Origin: Nitrospina sp.
Lineage (GTDB): Bacteria > Nitrospinota > Nitrospinia > Nitrospinales > JACRGP01
Reading direction: 5' to 3'
Length of the DNA stretch: 64,000 nucleotides
NCBI GenBank assembly: GCA_024648695.1
Contig: JACAVV010000016.1
Span: 49,747 to 113,746, forward strand
The position numbers and the translations under genes are program-made. The notes under the pieces are model-generated. The model had not been told where the DNA came from. It ran no database searches and worked only from the letters and a program-made list of their open reading frames with translations. Positions 25,183 to 35,900 of this stretch are shown here, piece after piece; the first letter of the stretch is position 1, and each line of letters begins with the position of its first letter.

Positions 25183-26103
25183 ATGGTAAAAAAGCGTCAT
25201 CATTTTTTATCTAAGTTTTATTTAAAAGGATTTTCTAATCCAAGAACCAGATTGCTATCAGTTTATGAGAAGGGTAAGCATGAGTATTTCTCAACCAACC
25301 CGATAAATGTAGCTGTAAAAAAAGATTATTACTCCTTTTTAAATGATAAGGGTGAAAAGGATTCAGAAAGTATCGAAGGTATTTTTGAAATAATCGAAAA
25401 ACCTACTGCTAAAATTATAAAAAAAATAATCTCAGAAGAAAGTTTAGATGAGGAAAACCGTTTAATATTTTCATATTTTCTCTCCATTTGCTTGACTCGA
25501 GTTCCCAATTTTCGAGAAAATTTTGAAAACGTATATAATCATTTAATCCAAAAGACCACTTCAATTATTGCAGGTAATAGGGAATCATTTGACGAGAGTA
25601 TAAAAAACTTTGAAGAAAAAACTGGTCAGAAAATGACTGTGCCAAATGAAGAGTTACGCCAATTCGTGTTGGGTAACGAATACGAAATCAAAGTTAACCC
25701 TCAAGTTAGTGTTGAAACTTTTAAATTGGCCAAAGAACTCGCCCCAGTTTTTTTTGATATGAAATGGCTGTTTTTAAGGGCCACTGATGAGTATGATTTT
25801 TTAACTTCTGATAATCCAATTTTTTATTTTGATCCTATGCATCAGGCAGATTCATTTTATGGGGTGGGATTGGCAAATAAAAACATTGAAGTAAGTTTCC
25901 CTGTTTCCAAAGAAATTGCTTTCTTAGGCACTTGGACAGGACAAAGTGGCATTATGAGTGGAACTAATAAAATAGTAAAAGCTATCAACAAAAGGACCAT
26001 ATTAGCCGCTAGGAGATTTGTATTTGCTTCAAAGGAAGATACTGTTCTCAAAAATTTCGTAAACAAGTTTATGGACAGTCATCCGGAAATAACATTTAAT
26101 TAG
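25183..26103 (+). CDS. DUF4238 family protein
   Basis: A 306-residue protein of the DUF4238 family, recognised from the N-terminal KRHHFLSKFYLKGFSNP (family pattern HH-x-P/S-x-F-Y-L-K-x-F) and the central WLFLRATDEYDFLTSDNPIF, in which the acidic and Asn residues are conserved. Function unknown. It is strikingly A/T-rich (many AAA, TTT and ATT codons) compared with the housekeeping genes on either side. This fits recent horizontal transfer into the tRNA-Leu island. It appears intact, with no signal peptide or membrane segment. Confidence 0.85.
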   Translation: MVKKRHHFLSKFYLKGFSNPRTRLLSVYEKGKHEYFSTNPINVAVKKDYYSFLNDKGEKDSESIEGIFEIIEKPTAKIIKKIISEESLDEENRLIFSYFLSICLTRVPNFRENFENVYNHLIQKTTSIIAGNRESFDESIKNFEEKTGQKMTVPNEELRQFVLGNEYEIKVNPQVSVETFKLAKELAPVFFDMKWLFLRATDEYDFLTSDNPIFYFDPMHQADSFYGVGLANKNIEVSFPVSKEIAFLGTWTGQSGIMSGTNKIVKAINKRTILAARRFVFASKEDTVLKNFVNKFMDSHPEITFN

Positions 26104-26780
26104 GGATCAAAACAATTGCAAATATGTTAAACCTTGGATTTGATTGGACAGACCGTACTAGAAAAAGTTCGGCCAATCCAGCCAACAATTCTATTTCTTG
26201 CCAGTGCTCATGAGTAAAATTAGAAACTATTTTTTTTCGGATTTTTAGAAATCATTAGCATTGTTCTAAATTCATAATTTTTATCGATATTTGTATTTTC
26301 CCAAAACAATATGTTTGTTTACTAGTCCCGCTATAAAATTTGGTGTCTTGGGTTTCCCTTTCAATTTCTGCCACTCTGGTCAGCCAACAGTTGCTCCAAT
26401 CATTTTTTAACCTGTATGAAAAAATGTAGCTTAATCCACTCAGCGTAAAGTCATGTTGCTGTTTCAGAACTTAATAATTTCACCTTGCCGGCTCTAAGTG
26501 TGGATGGGCTTTACGTTCAAAGATGTCTGGTGCGCCGTGGTGAATGCTTTGATATTGAAGGAACGTGTTTCTCAAGATAGGTATTCCACTCGGCCAAAAC
26601 ATCAAGAATTTGGTTCGAGGTTTGTCTATCAGGGGCACTACCTTAAGCCGGCCCTATCGCTGATCTATGTCCTGCCATCAACCTTTCATATGGGCTTGCT
26701 CAATCAATTTCCCTGACTGCCACCTACCGGCGGACCCAATCTTTCCCTGAGCTAAACTTTTCTTTAAATCCAGACCCGTT
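26104..26780. other. Long non-coding stretch in tRNA-Leu island
   Basis: About 680 bases with no gene I can support. A short open frame at 26498-26716 (72 codons) has no recognisable motif, no ribosome binding site and no neighbours that need it. The left part is very A/T-rich, the right part is not, so it is probably decayed insert DNA. Confidence 0.4.
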
Positions 26781-27935
26781 TCAATCGGCATCTGCTTTTT
26801 CAGGTGGATCTATTTTCTGAGCGTTGACTTCTACTCCGGTAAACTGGATGTCCAGATTGTCCCCAGGGTATTGGCTGTAAGCGTCAGTTTCGTCGAGGTA
26901 TTCGTTGGTTTCGAATCCGGTCAAAAGAAATCCCGTGGAACCTATATCCTCCATCAGGTTTCGGCAAAACTCGGGTTCAATGTTCACCAGGGTTTCCAGA
27001 TAGCCTGGTATGAGCTTCTCAGCGTAATCAAGGTTTCTCGCGCTTTCCAGAATTCTGACCTCCAGATCGGTGTCGATAACAGAAAAATTACCTCCGACTT
27101 CTAAATGTTGGTGGACCCATTTTAAAAACTCCTGCCGCTCGGGTCTTTGCATGTGATGCAGAAACTTGTTCGCCCAAATGGAACTGAAAGGACCCTGCAA
27201 GGTTCCCGAATCGGGGAAATGGGTTTGAACGACTTCCACGTTCTGGTGTCCCGACAGACCTTTGTAATGGTTTAAGCTCTCAACAATAAATGGCATGCTG
27301 TCGGACAGAATCAATTTCGGGAAAAAACGTTGCGGCCAGTTATGGATCAGGCTGAAACCTGCCAAACCCGTAGCGACATCCAGAACGGGGCGATGGTATT
27401 TAGCCAGCCGTTCCTCATCGATGGGTTCTTCCCAGGGAAAATTTTTGGTGTCATACAGGTAATGGCTATATCCTTCTGCCATCGAACGCACGAGTTCTGT
27501 ATCGTTGAACAGAACAGTCTCCTTACGCAGGGTTTCCGCCAGGGCCTCGAATAACGCTTGCAGGCGCGCGCTTAGCAATCCCGTATTGCCCAAATAAGGT
27601 TCCGCTAAAGGGTCGGCATGGAGATTAGCATTCAGGTGCTCAAAGTTCAGCACTACCATCGGTCTTTCGTGTTGCACGTAAACTTTGTCTGCGAGGTCGA
27701 TCAGGATTTCCGGATATGCGTTTCGCGCCAACAAATGGAAACAGCGCTGTTGTTCGGTACCCATTTCATTGTCGGCAAACCCCAGTAGTTGGTTCAGGCG
27801 ATTGAAAAGATCACGAACGCGTTGGACCAGTTCGGGAGCATGGGCTTTTTCCAGTCCATGGAATTCACCTGAATGGTCCAAGAGCGAAAGTTTGCCGGAA
27901 TCCTTGATAAATATGGGTGGGTTTAGATCGTTCAT
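26781..27935 (-). CDS. Class I SAM-dependent methyltransferase-like protein
   Basis: Of 384 residues, the middle carries a Rossmann-type SAM-binding motif (RPVLDVATGLAGFSLIHNW, about 181-199). An acidic strand end (ILSDSMPFIV), a strand with VEVVQTHFPD and FSSIWANKFLHHM follow in the place of motifs II-IV. The helical N-terminal 170 residues resemble no family I know. The order supports a methyltransferase of unknown substrate. The last 20 residues are acidic and hydrophilic. It is the first intact gene right of the island DNA, transcribed towards the island. Confidence 0.7.
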   Translation of the reverse strand: MNDLNPPIFIKDSGKLSLLDHSGEFHGLEKAHAPELVQRVRDLFNRLNQLLGFADNEMGTEQQRCFHLLARNAYPEILIDLADKVYVQHERPMVVLNFEHLNANLHADPLAEPYLGNTGLLSARLQALFEALAETLRKETVLFNDTELVRSMAEGYSHYLYDTKNFPWEEPIDEERLAKYHRPVLDVATGLAGFSLIHNWPQRFFPKLILSDSMPFIVESLNHYKGLSGHQNVEVVQTHFPDSGTLQGPFSSIWANKFLHHMQRPERQEFLKWVHQHLEVGGNFSVIDTDLEVRILESARNLDYAEKLIPGYLETLVNIEPEFCRNLMEDIGSTGFLLTGFETNEYLDETDAYSQYPGDNLDIQFTGVEVNAQKIDPPEKADAD

Positions 27936-28450
27936 GGGTTCAACTCACAAAATCATAAAACGCTATTAGAAGACATACTCAAAAATCAATGATTTAAAAG
28001 TATAGTGTCAGGTTTTGGGATATTTAATCCGGGTTATTGTAATCCTTATAACCAGCTTTTTCATATTAACCCGTAGTTTTTTTAGAAAATGGAGGCACAA
28101 AAAAAGCTCTTACTTTACAATGGTATCCGACAAAAGGGATCCATTGAAACTCCTCGCCAGGGGACAAGTAAGAGCCAAAGGCATTTTACAATTTCTCGAA
28201 TCATTTATCAATTTGATCCTTCTTTTGAAAACCGTTTTACTGCTCCCAACTTAAATTATTAATCCACCGGATAAAAAGTCGCCAAAGCGGATGGCCTTCG
28301 GCCTCATTTATCCCCCACACTCTGCCTTGACTTAATAAAAATACGTAATTTCCCATTTGTTTTATTAAACCCTTATTGTTGGGATTTTCAATTTTAAATA
28401 GTAAAATGGAAACGTTTTAGATCCCATTCATCATTACATTGGTTTCAAAA
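27936..28450. other. Intergenic region with inverted repeat
   Basis: Between divergent genes. It contains a perfect 10-base inverted repeat, GCTCTTACTT (28106-28115) and AAGTAAGAGC (28166-28175), separated by 50 bases. An 80-codon open frame (28015-28254) spans it but has no ribosome binding site or recognisable product. The rest is A/T-rich with no further signal seen. Confidence 0.4.
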
Positions 28451-29146
28451 ATGAAATCCACGTTTCCAGGTTTTTCCAAAGAACTGTTTAAATTTCTATC
28501 CGAGCTTTCAAAAAATAACAATCGGGATTGGTTCAATGCCAATAAGGATCGTTACAAAGAACACGTGGTGGCTCCGGTTTGCGATTTCATCACCGCAATA
28601 CAGAGTCCTTTGAGCAAAATATCGAAAAATTTTGTTGCTGATCCTCGTCCACATGGTGGGTCCATGTTCAGGATTTATAATGACACACGGTTTTCGAAAG
28701 ACAAAAGTCCATATAAAGAACATGTCGGATGCCATTTCCGGCATGTGGTTGGTAAGGACGCCCACGCACCAGGATTCTACTTCCACCTGTCTCCTAAAGA
28801 AGTTTTTTTTGGCGCGGGAATCTGGAAAGCAGAGAACCCGGAATTGCATAAAATCCGGACAGCTATTGTTCGGGACCCAAAAAGCTGGGAAAAGGTGATC
28901 AAAAACAAGGCTCTGGTCAGGCGATTTGGAGCGGTGGAAGGCGACGGTTTGAAACGTCCGCCAAAAGGTTTCGAGGCCGATCATCCGCATATTGAAGACC
29001 TGAAACGTAAAACCTTTTTCGTGATTCAGGAAGTCGATCCCAAATCTGCCCTCGAACCGGAATTTGTCCAAGGGGTGGCCAAAGCGTTTTCGGAATCAAA
29101 ACCGCTGATTAAATTCCTCACTGAGGCTCTGGGCCATTCGTTTTAA
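28451..29146 (+). CDS. DUF2461 family protein
   Basis: A 231-residue protein (ATG at 28451; a TTG four codons upstream is possible). It matches the DUF2461/TIGR02453 family: FLSELSKNNNRDWFNANKDRYKEHV near the start, then GGSMFRIYNDTRFSKDKSPYK and GFYFHLSPKEVFFGAGIWK, three signature blocks in family order. The biochemical function is unknown. Length is typical and the gene looks intact and free-standing. Confidence 0.92.
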   Translation: MKSTFPGFSKELFKFLSELSKNNNRDWFNANKDRYKEHVVAPVCDFITAIQSPLSKISKNFVADPRPHGGSMFRIYNDTRFSKDKSPYKEHVGCHFRHVVGKDAHAPGFYFHLSPKEVFFGAGIWKAENPELHKIRTAIVRDPKSWEKVIKNKALVRRFGAVEGDGLKRPPKGFEADHPHIEDLKRKTFFVIQEVDPKSALEPEFVQGVAKAFSESKPLIKFLTEALGHSF

Positions 29147-29433
29147 CGATTTGAAGTTATTTCGAAAATAGCGGTTTGTCGCCAATAAAACATTCAAAAG
29201 CTTAAAATTAAATATTATAATGTTTCCCTTCAATATTTGAACACTGCCCGTTTGCTTTATCAGTCTAAATTTGGCGAAAAATCTATCGCCCTTTCAACAC
29301 CAACGTTTTGTAGCAAATTCAAATCCTGTTTTTTTCAAAAAAATCGACTCTTTAATATTATTAGTTTGTCAAAAATGGTTTCTAATGGAATCCCATAATA
29401 ATTTTTAAATCAACTTAACCTTAGGGGGTAAAA

Positions 29434-30264
29434 TTGAGAAAGTTACTTTCGAACAAAAATATTGCGGCAATCACACTGGTGCTGATTTTTTCAGTCACCA
29501 ACGCCTGGGCCAACAATGGCGGAGGCAATGGAAACAGTTGTAACGACCTGCCTTCCCATGCGTCATTGACCAATGAAATTCAAAATGTAGTGAATGCTGG
29601 AGGAAACGGAGGTTTGGCAAATCATATGTGGGCCACCATTGTGGACCGGGACGGCATCGTGTGCCAGGTTGCCAAATCGGGTCAGGACCGCGGAGATCAA
29701 TGGCCGGGAAGCCGGGCGATTTCTGCACAAAAGGCCAACGCGGCCAATGCTTTCAGCCTTCCACAGGGCGTTGGAGGTATTGCAGGGCTTGCCTTATCCA
29801 CCGCAAACCTTTATTCCGCAGTTCAACCCGGTGGTTCCCTGTTCGGATTACAACACAGTAATCCGGTGAACACCGATGTAGCTTACAAAGGACCTTCCAA
29901 AAATTATGGCCTCGCAAATGACCCAATGGTAGGTGAAAAAATTGGCGGTGTGAATGTGTTTGGTGGCGGCCTTGCTCTTTATGATTCCAATGGCAATATT
30001 CTCGGAGCCCTTGGGGTCAGTGGCGATACGTCATGTACCGATCATATCGTTGCATGGAAAGTCAGGGACGCGCTGGGGCTGGACCATGTGCCTGCAGGAG
30101 TTTCGGCGACAGGAGATGATAATATCATTCTAGATACCACAGTGGATCCAACAACGGGACATTCTGTCAGTGCTGGAGGATTTGGCCACCCCGAATGCGG
30201 CTTTGGAGAAACGCCCATTGCCAACGACCTTCCAACCACCCATCCTATAGGCAACAATCCATAA
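29434..30264 (+). CDS. Secreted GlcG/HbpS-family (DUF336) protein
   Basis: The start is a TTG at 29434, fixed by a strong Shine-Dalgarno (TTAGGGGG) 6-11 bases upstream. The 276-residue product begins with a signal peptide (LLSNKNIAAITLVLIFSVTNAWA) and a Gly/Asn-rich linker. The GlcG/HbpS fold follows: WATIVDRDGIVCQVAKSG, SRAISAQKANAANAFSL (the family's AxxKAxTA helix) and VFGGGLALYDSNGNILGALG (the GG-x-P-I-like strand), ending in AWKVRDALGLDHV. Known members bind haem or act as sensors or chaperones outside the cytoplasm. Two cysteines suggest a disulfide. A rho-independent terminator follows about 85 bases downstream, so this is a single-gene unit. Confidence 0.85.
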   Translation: MRKLLSNKNIAAITLVLIFSVTNAWANNGGGNGNSCNDLPSHASLTNEIQNVVNAGGNGGLANHMWATIVDRDGIVCQVAKSGQDRGDQWPGSRAISAQKANAANAFSLPQGVGGIAGLALSTANLYSAVQPGGSLFGLQHSNPVNTDVAYKGPSKNYGLANDPMVGEKIGGVNVFGGGLALYDSNGNILGALGVSGDTSCTDHIVAWKVRDALGLDHVPAGVSATGDDNIILDTTVDPTTGHSVSAGGFGHPECGFGETPIANDLPTTHPIGNNP

Positions 30265-30346
30265 CATTTTAATATTTGGCCAGGGTTTATGGTATCAGGT
30301 AGCAATCACCTGAGTGATAAAGAAAGCTTGAAAAAGTAAGCATCAA

Positions 30347-30383
30347 ACCCCCTCTTCCTTCTACAAGGGGAGAGGGGTTTTTT
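30347..30383 (+). terminator. Rho-independent terminator after the GlcG-like gene
   Basis: CCCCCTCTTCCTT and AAGGGGAGAGGGG form a stem with a 4-base loop, followed by TTTTTT. The stem has the composition of the palindromic repeats found elsewhere in the window. Confidence 0.8.
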
Positions 30384-30538
30384 GTGAAATAAAAAAATAG
30401 GGGAACCACCATTCAATCATCTTTTCCCTGGCGAGAGAGAATTTCCTGCTATCCGTAAATGGTGTTGGGTTCAGTTTAAGCGGGAGTTATTCAAACAAAT
30501 TTTAAAAATATTTTGTCCAGGATTTCGGAACAGGACGA

Positions 30539-30736
30539 TCACTCCCATTGACCGGGCTTTAAGGGCTCGTTGCAGGCTTCGCAGTAATCTTCTGTGTAGG
30601 AATTTTCGTGGAAACAGTGGGGGCAGGAAAGAACCTGGTTTTGCCCGTATTCTTTAAAAGGATTCAGGCATTTTTCACACCAAGCAGATTGGGTGACGTT
30701 TTCAGTTCCACATTTATTACAAATTTCATGGGCCAT
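30539..30736 (-). CDS. Small double zinc ribbon protein
   Basis: A 65-residue protein with four CxxC knuckles: ICNKCGTEN, WCEKCLNPF, SCPHCFHEN and YCEACNEPL. These would bind two zinc ions as a double zinc ribbon (DZR type). No other domain. It lies about 90 bases downstream of sucD on the same strand and may be cotranscribed. Such small ribbons act as adaptors, but no partner can be named from sequence. Confidence 0.82.
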   Translation of the reverse strand: MAHEICNKCGTENVTQSAWCEKCLNPFKEYGQNQVLSCPHCFHENSYTEDYCEACNEPLKPGQWE

Positions 30737-30826
30737 AATACATTAAGATGCTGTACACGGCCTTTGGATCCTTTAAAAATCAAAAGGATCCATATTTTTT
30801 GAGAAGCATCAATCCGGTTCAACCAG

Positions 30827-31696
30827 TTACATATTATTGACAAGAGTTTTGCCAATATCAGCAGGGCTCTTGACCACTTTAATACCAGCCTTTTTCATTA
30901 TCTTCATTTTCTCTTCAGCCGTCCCTTGTCCGCCAGAAATAATGGCGCCCGCATGACCCATACGCCGTCCGGGAGGTGCGGTCTGACCCGCGATGAACCC
31001 TACAACCGGCTTGGTCACATGCTTTTTGATGTAATCAGCGGCTTCTTCTTCAGCCGATCCACCGATTTCACCAATCATGGCAATAGCCTTGGTGCCCCGG
31101 TCTTTCTGGAACAACTCCAGAACATCAATAAACCGCGTTCCAATAATCGGATCACCGCCTATACCCACACAAGTCGATTGACCGACACCCATAGCGGTTA
31201 ATTGGCCCACCGTTTCATAGGTCAGAGTACCACTTCGGGAAACAATTCCCACATTGCCTTTTTTATGGATATGTGCCGGCATGATGCCTATCTTGCATTT
31301 TCCGGGGGAGATGACACCGGGACAGTTGGGACCCACCAATCTTGAAGATGAGTTTTTGACATATTTGAACACTTCGACCATGTCGTAAGTGGGAATACCT
31401 TCAGTAATACAAATGATCAATTCCACGCCCGAATCGGCAGACTCCAGAATCGCATCTGCGGCAAAAGGCGGGGGCACAAAAATAACACTCGCATTTGCTT
31501 TGGTTTTCTTGACAGCATCTTTCACCGAATTGAATACGGGGATTTTTTCCAGGACCTTTTGTCCGCCTTTTCCAGGGGTCACACCTGCGACCACATTGGT
31601 CCCGTATTTCATGGCCTGTTCGGTATGAAACTGGCCTTCCCTTCCAGTGATTCCTTGAACCAGCAACCTGGTTTTTTCATCGACCAAAATACTCAT
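30827..31696 (-). CDS. sucD: Succinyl-CoA synthetase alpha subunit
   Basis: SucD binds CoA and carries the phosphohistidine of succinyl-CoA synthetase, which interconverts succinate and succinyl-CoA in the oxidative or reductive TCA cycle. The 289-residue product has the CoA-binding Rossmann start ([19 protein letters not shown]) and [20 protein letters not shown]. The active-site His is H248 in [17 protein letters not shown]. Its ATG overlaps the sucC stop by four bases, so the two subunits are translationally coupled. Confidence 0.97.
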   Translation of the reverse strand: MSILVDEKTRLLVQGITGREGQFHTEQAMKYGTNVVAGVTPGKGGQKVLEKIPVFNSVKDAVKKTKANASVIFVPPPFAADAILESADSGVELIICITEGIPTYDMVEVFKYVKNSSSRLVGPNCPGVISPGKCKIGIMPAHIHKKGNVGIVSRSGTLTYETVGQLTAMGVGQSTCVGIGGDPIIGTRFIDVLELFQKDRGTKAIAMIGEIGGSAEEEAADYIKKHVTKPVVGFIAGQTAPPGRRMGHAGAIISGGQGTAEEKMKIMKKAGIKVVKSPADIGKTLVNNM

Positions 31697-32853
31697 TTGA
31701 TTGCCTTCACTACCTTTCTAGCCGCATCTTTCATTCCGTTGGCCACGATAAAATTTAAACCCGATTCTTCGAGAATCTGGAGTCCCTGCTCCATATTGGT
31801 TCCTTCCATACGAATCACAACGGGAACCTTGATCTTCAATTTACGTGCGGCGGCAACCACTCCATTGGCCAAAATATCGCAACGCAGGATTCCGCCAAAA
31901 ATATTTACCAGAACCGCTTTCACATTCGGATCAGACAGCAAAATGCGAAACCCGTTCTCAATCATTTCCTCATTCGCTCCACCACCCACATCAAGAAAAT
32001 TGGCAGGTTCTCCACCGGAGTGCTTGATGATGTCCATCGTCGCCATGGCCAGTCCTGCACCATTCACCATACAGGCAATATTTCCATCCAGCTTCACATA
32101 ATTCAGGTGATGGTTGGTGGCATCCACTTCCAGTGGATCCTCTTCATCAAGGTCCCTGTACTCGGCCGTGTCTTTGTGTCGATACATAGCGTTATCATCA
32201 ATATCAATCTTTGCATCCAAAGCCAGCAAACGGTTGTCGCCTGTGATGATCAATGGATTGATTTCCAGCATCGCCAAATCTTCCTTGACGAAACAATCGT
32301 ACAGATTGATAAAAAATGGGATCGCCTTTTTGAGAACTTCGCCTTCCAGATTGAGGCCAAACGCCAGTTTGCGCGCCAAATATGGCTTCACGCCGACAAC
32401 CGGGTCGACTTGTTCCTGAATGATTTTCTCTGGAGTCTTTTCTGCAACTTCCTCGATTTCCATTCCGCCCGCTTCACTGGCCATTATCATGATCTGGCTG
32501 GTTTGTCGGTCGACAAGGATGCCCACATAAAGTTCCTTGACAATTTCCATGCCTTCTTCAATAAGAACTTTTTTAACAAGCTTGCCTTCCGGTCCGGTTT
32601 GGTGCGTCACCAGATTCATTCCGATGATCTTTCCGGCCAGCTTTTCAGCTTCCGTGGGGCTTTTAGCTAATTTTACGCCACCACCTTTACCGCGTCCACC
32701 TGCATGGATCTGGCCCTTCACCACGACTACTGGAGTTCCCAGTTTTTTCGCGGCCGCCGCGGCTTCGGATTTTTTGTTGACTAGAATCCCATTAGGAACA
32801 GGAACATTGTATTTCTTGAAAATCTCTTTGCCTTGATATTCGTGAATCTTCAT
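31693..32853 (-). CDS. sucC: Succinyl-CoA synthetase beta subunit
   Basis: SucC is the ATP-grasp subunit, 386 residues. It starts [20 protein letters not shown] and has the nucleotide-binding [20 protein letters not shown] (about 46-65), the metal-binding [11 protein letters not shown] and the C-terminal [14 protein letters not shown] phosphate loop. Together with sucD it forms a complete enzyme. All family blocks are in place and length is normal. Confidence 0.97.
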   Translation of the reverse strand: MKIHEYQGKEIFKKYNVPVPNGILVNKKSEAAAAAKKLGTPVVVVKGQIHAGGRGKGGGVKLAKSPTEAEKLAGKIIGMNLVTHQTGPEGKLVKKVLIEEGMEIVKELYVGILVDRQTSQIMIMASEAGGMEIEEVAEKTPEKIIQEQVDPVVGVKPYLARKLAFGLNLEGEVLKKAIPFFINLYDCFVKEDLAMLEINPLIITGDNRLLALDAKIDIDDNAMYRHKDTAEYRDLDEEDPLEVDATNHHLNYVKLDGNIACMVNGAGLAMATMDIIKHSGGEPANFLDVGGGANEEMIENGFRILLSDPNVKAVLVNIFGGILRCDILANGVVAAARKLKIKVPVVIRMEGTNMEQGLQILEESGLNFIVANGMKDAARKVVKAIK

Positions 32854-32968
32854 AAAAAGTACTGTGGGGTATGATTGGTTTTAGTTGTATTCGGGACACA
32901 ATTTGTATCACATGTTTTTAGAATAGTCAAAATAATTGGGAAGCTTTAAAATTTCTTCAGGTCATCCG

Positions 32969-35900
32969 CTAGTTCACCCCGGAGAAGAGGAACTGGCTGA
33001 GCGCGCGGGAGTCTTGCAGATCGCCAACAAATTCCATGGCGAACCCCGTACTTGTGGCCTGTACAACGACCGCACCCCAGATATTCAGCATCGTCACATC
33101 AGGATAACCGTCACCCAGAACCTGTTCGGGATGGGATGCCTTGGGATTGATCACCAGTTGACCATACTTTCCTGATGTGGTGCCAATGATAAACTGCGCT
33201 GTAGGAACGGTGTCCGGATTGATGACGGGGTTATTGGTTCCCACAATGAACAACCGGACCGTTGAAGATCCGCTAACGGTAAATTCTGCGGCAGGACCAA
33301 AGGGTGCGCCGTCGTTCTGGATCGCATGCACTTCCACTCCAATATTCGAGGCCATGTCCTGCAAGCCCGGATGAGTGATGCCCATAAAGGTGTACACGGC
33401 CGCATCGGCCTGCCAGTAAGGCGAGGCGATTCGTTTCTGTTTGCTCACTTTGAAGGGATTGGAATTCAACGTCAACACCACCACAAAGGAACCCAGAGGC
33501 TGAGTGGTATCGGTATCGGTGATCGTTATCACAGCTTCATCGCGGCCGGTGGGCAGGTTGCCAATATTGGTATTCACCGTCGCGGAGAACAAACCGCTTT
33601 GCCCCGGATTCAAACTGGCACTAGTGGTCGTCGCCTGCGGAGCAAAGAGCCGGGTTTCTTTCGGGATATCAAAAGCAACCGGAGCATCCGTGACTTGAGG
33701 ATTCGGGTCAAGATCAAGCCAGGTTTTGCTGGAGCTGACGGAAATATTTTTTGCCGCCGCACTGTTATTGGTAATAGAAAACTGGGTTAGGGACTGGTTA
33801 CACGTGTTTTCAAAACAGGAGGGCGAAAAGTCCGGAAGCGCTAAACTGATGTCGCTCTCCGCACCGAGCGGCAAGACACCCATCACCAGCGTTCCGGTTT
33901 TGAAAATGCCATCAGCATCCGTTGCTGTCACGGTCAAGGAGCAGGTAATTTGAAAATCGAAGGTATTCTCCACTGCAATCCACTGCGTGTTTTGCGAAAT
34001 CGAATCACTAAAACTTCCAGAATCTGTCAACGGCGAACAATCGGATGCCCAGGAATAATTGATGCTCTTGCCCAATGGATGTTCCACGACCACAGACAAA
34101 TTGACCGTTCCTCCGGAACTGACCGGATTCGGGTTACCTGACGGTCCACTGGTGATTTGTAACTGGGTACCGTCGTCCACAGAAACGTTCCAGCTATGGG
34201 TCGCCGCCTGATCGTTGTTGGTTTGCGCCTGAATAGTTACTGGATGAATCCCACCTATCGGGGTCGCCCAGGTGACCACACCGGCATCACTGTCGACCAG
34301 CATTCCCGGAGGGGCTGTGACCAATGACCAGGTAACCGGCAGGGTTCCAGATGCCAGCAGTGCCAGGTCGGTATAAGGTTGTCCGGTTGCAATGGATTTA
34401 TCCGCGATAGGAGTTATGTCAGGCATGGCAGAACTGCTCACGGAAAGGTCCCAGGACACTTCATCGACCTGGCTGTTGTTATCAGTGATTCTCAGTGTGA
34501 TGGAATGGGGACTGCCTTCAGCTACCGGGTTTTCCCAGGTCACCTTGCAATGCTCGCTGAATCCGAGTCCAGCACGAAAATATTCAGCGGTCATCCCTTC
34601 GGGAGCGTTGGTCAATCGGCAAGTGAATGGTGAAGCACCCGCATCGATGGGAACATCTTTGGTGTATTTTTCTCCCTCCTGTATGGAAGTATTGTCAAAA
34701 TTTCCCACATCGGCGGCGGCCGTCACTTCACTAACCACATTCAAGGTCCAGGATATGGAATCGTTTCCCTCCGAATTGGTCGCCTGGACGGTAATGGTAT
34801 AAGGGCTAAAGGTTGTTATCGGGTTGTTCCAGGTGACCACCCCGGTGGTCGAATCGATGGTCATGTCCGAAGGCCCGTTAAGCAGGGTCCATGTGATCGG
34901 CTGAACTCCAGTAAATTGCAATGTCGGACCGGTATAGACCTGGTTGTCCTGAATAGTCACACTGGCATCCGGCAGTTGAATGGCAATATCTCCGTTAACC
35001 GTTGTGGTTATGGGAGCCGCTCCAAAGACAAGGAAGGGCGAGATGATAACCGGCGCGATCATGTCGGAGGTCACTTCCAATTCCCAGCTTTCTGTATCCA
35101 CCCCCGATTCATTTTCAGCTTGAATAATGATCGTATGAGGACTGCCGTCGGCAGTCGGATTTGGCCAACTGACAACACCGGTACTGGAGTTGATGGTCAT
35201 CCCGACTGGACCTTTCGCCAAAGACCAGGTTATGGGTGTCACGCCAGTCACCTGAGGGGTGGGTCCTGTAAACACCATACCTTCACCTGTGAGTTGGTCA
35301 GGCAGGGTTTCAATTACAGGTGCCGCATCCACCACTCTAAGCGTAAAAGGAATAGTAGCTGTTGCAACCGATGCCGCATTTTCAAATTGTTCTCCAAAAA
35401 CTTCAACGGAGTGGGGACTGCCGTCAGCGGTTGGACTGTCCCATTCCAAAAAACAAAACGCAAACCCATTCAAAAAGAAGGATAAGGGTTCTGCTGTCAT
35501 TCCATTCGGTTTTGAATTGAGGGAACATTCAAAGATCGTTTGATTTGAAGTGGGTTGCAATAGCTCGAAAAATCCAATCTCGATATAAGGTATGTTTTCC
35601 ACTATTGTGAAAAAAGGTTGCGTGTCCTGGGTTGCATCCACCGTTACGGTCCAACTCACAGTATCGGTCCCGGCGCTATTGATAGCGGCAATGGTAACCT
35701 TGTGGGTTCCAACTTTTGGATTGTCCCAGTTCACTTCTCCGGTGGAAGGGTCTACCGTCATTCCGGCAGGGCCTTCTACAAGGAACCAGGTTACGGGATA
35801 CGTTCCAGTAAAGGTCGGTGCCTCTGAATAAAAGGAATTGTTCTCAATAGTGGCATCGGGAGGTTTAGGAACCGAAGGTAGTGCAGGATCGGTAACCACC

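Noticed and set aside
26498..26716. A 72-codon frame in the island spacer
   Set aside because: No motif, no start signal; could be a scrap of a decayed gene but nothing supports a call.
28015..28254. A 79-codon frame with two hydrophobic stretches
   Set aside because: No ribosome binding site, no recognisable family, spans an inverted repeat, and composition is that of A/T-rich spacer.
28290..28305. CTTCGGC near 28293 as a second copy of the tRNA-Leu 3' end (att site)
   Set aside because: Only seven bases match and they form part of a local GGCCTTCGGCC palindrome; too short to count as an attachment repeat.
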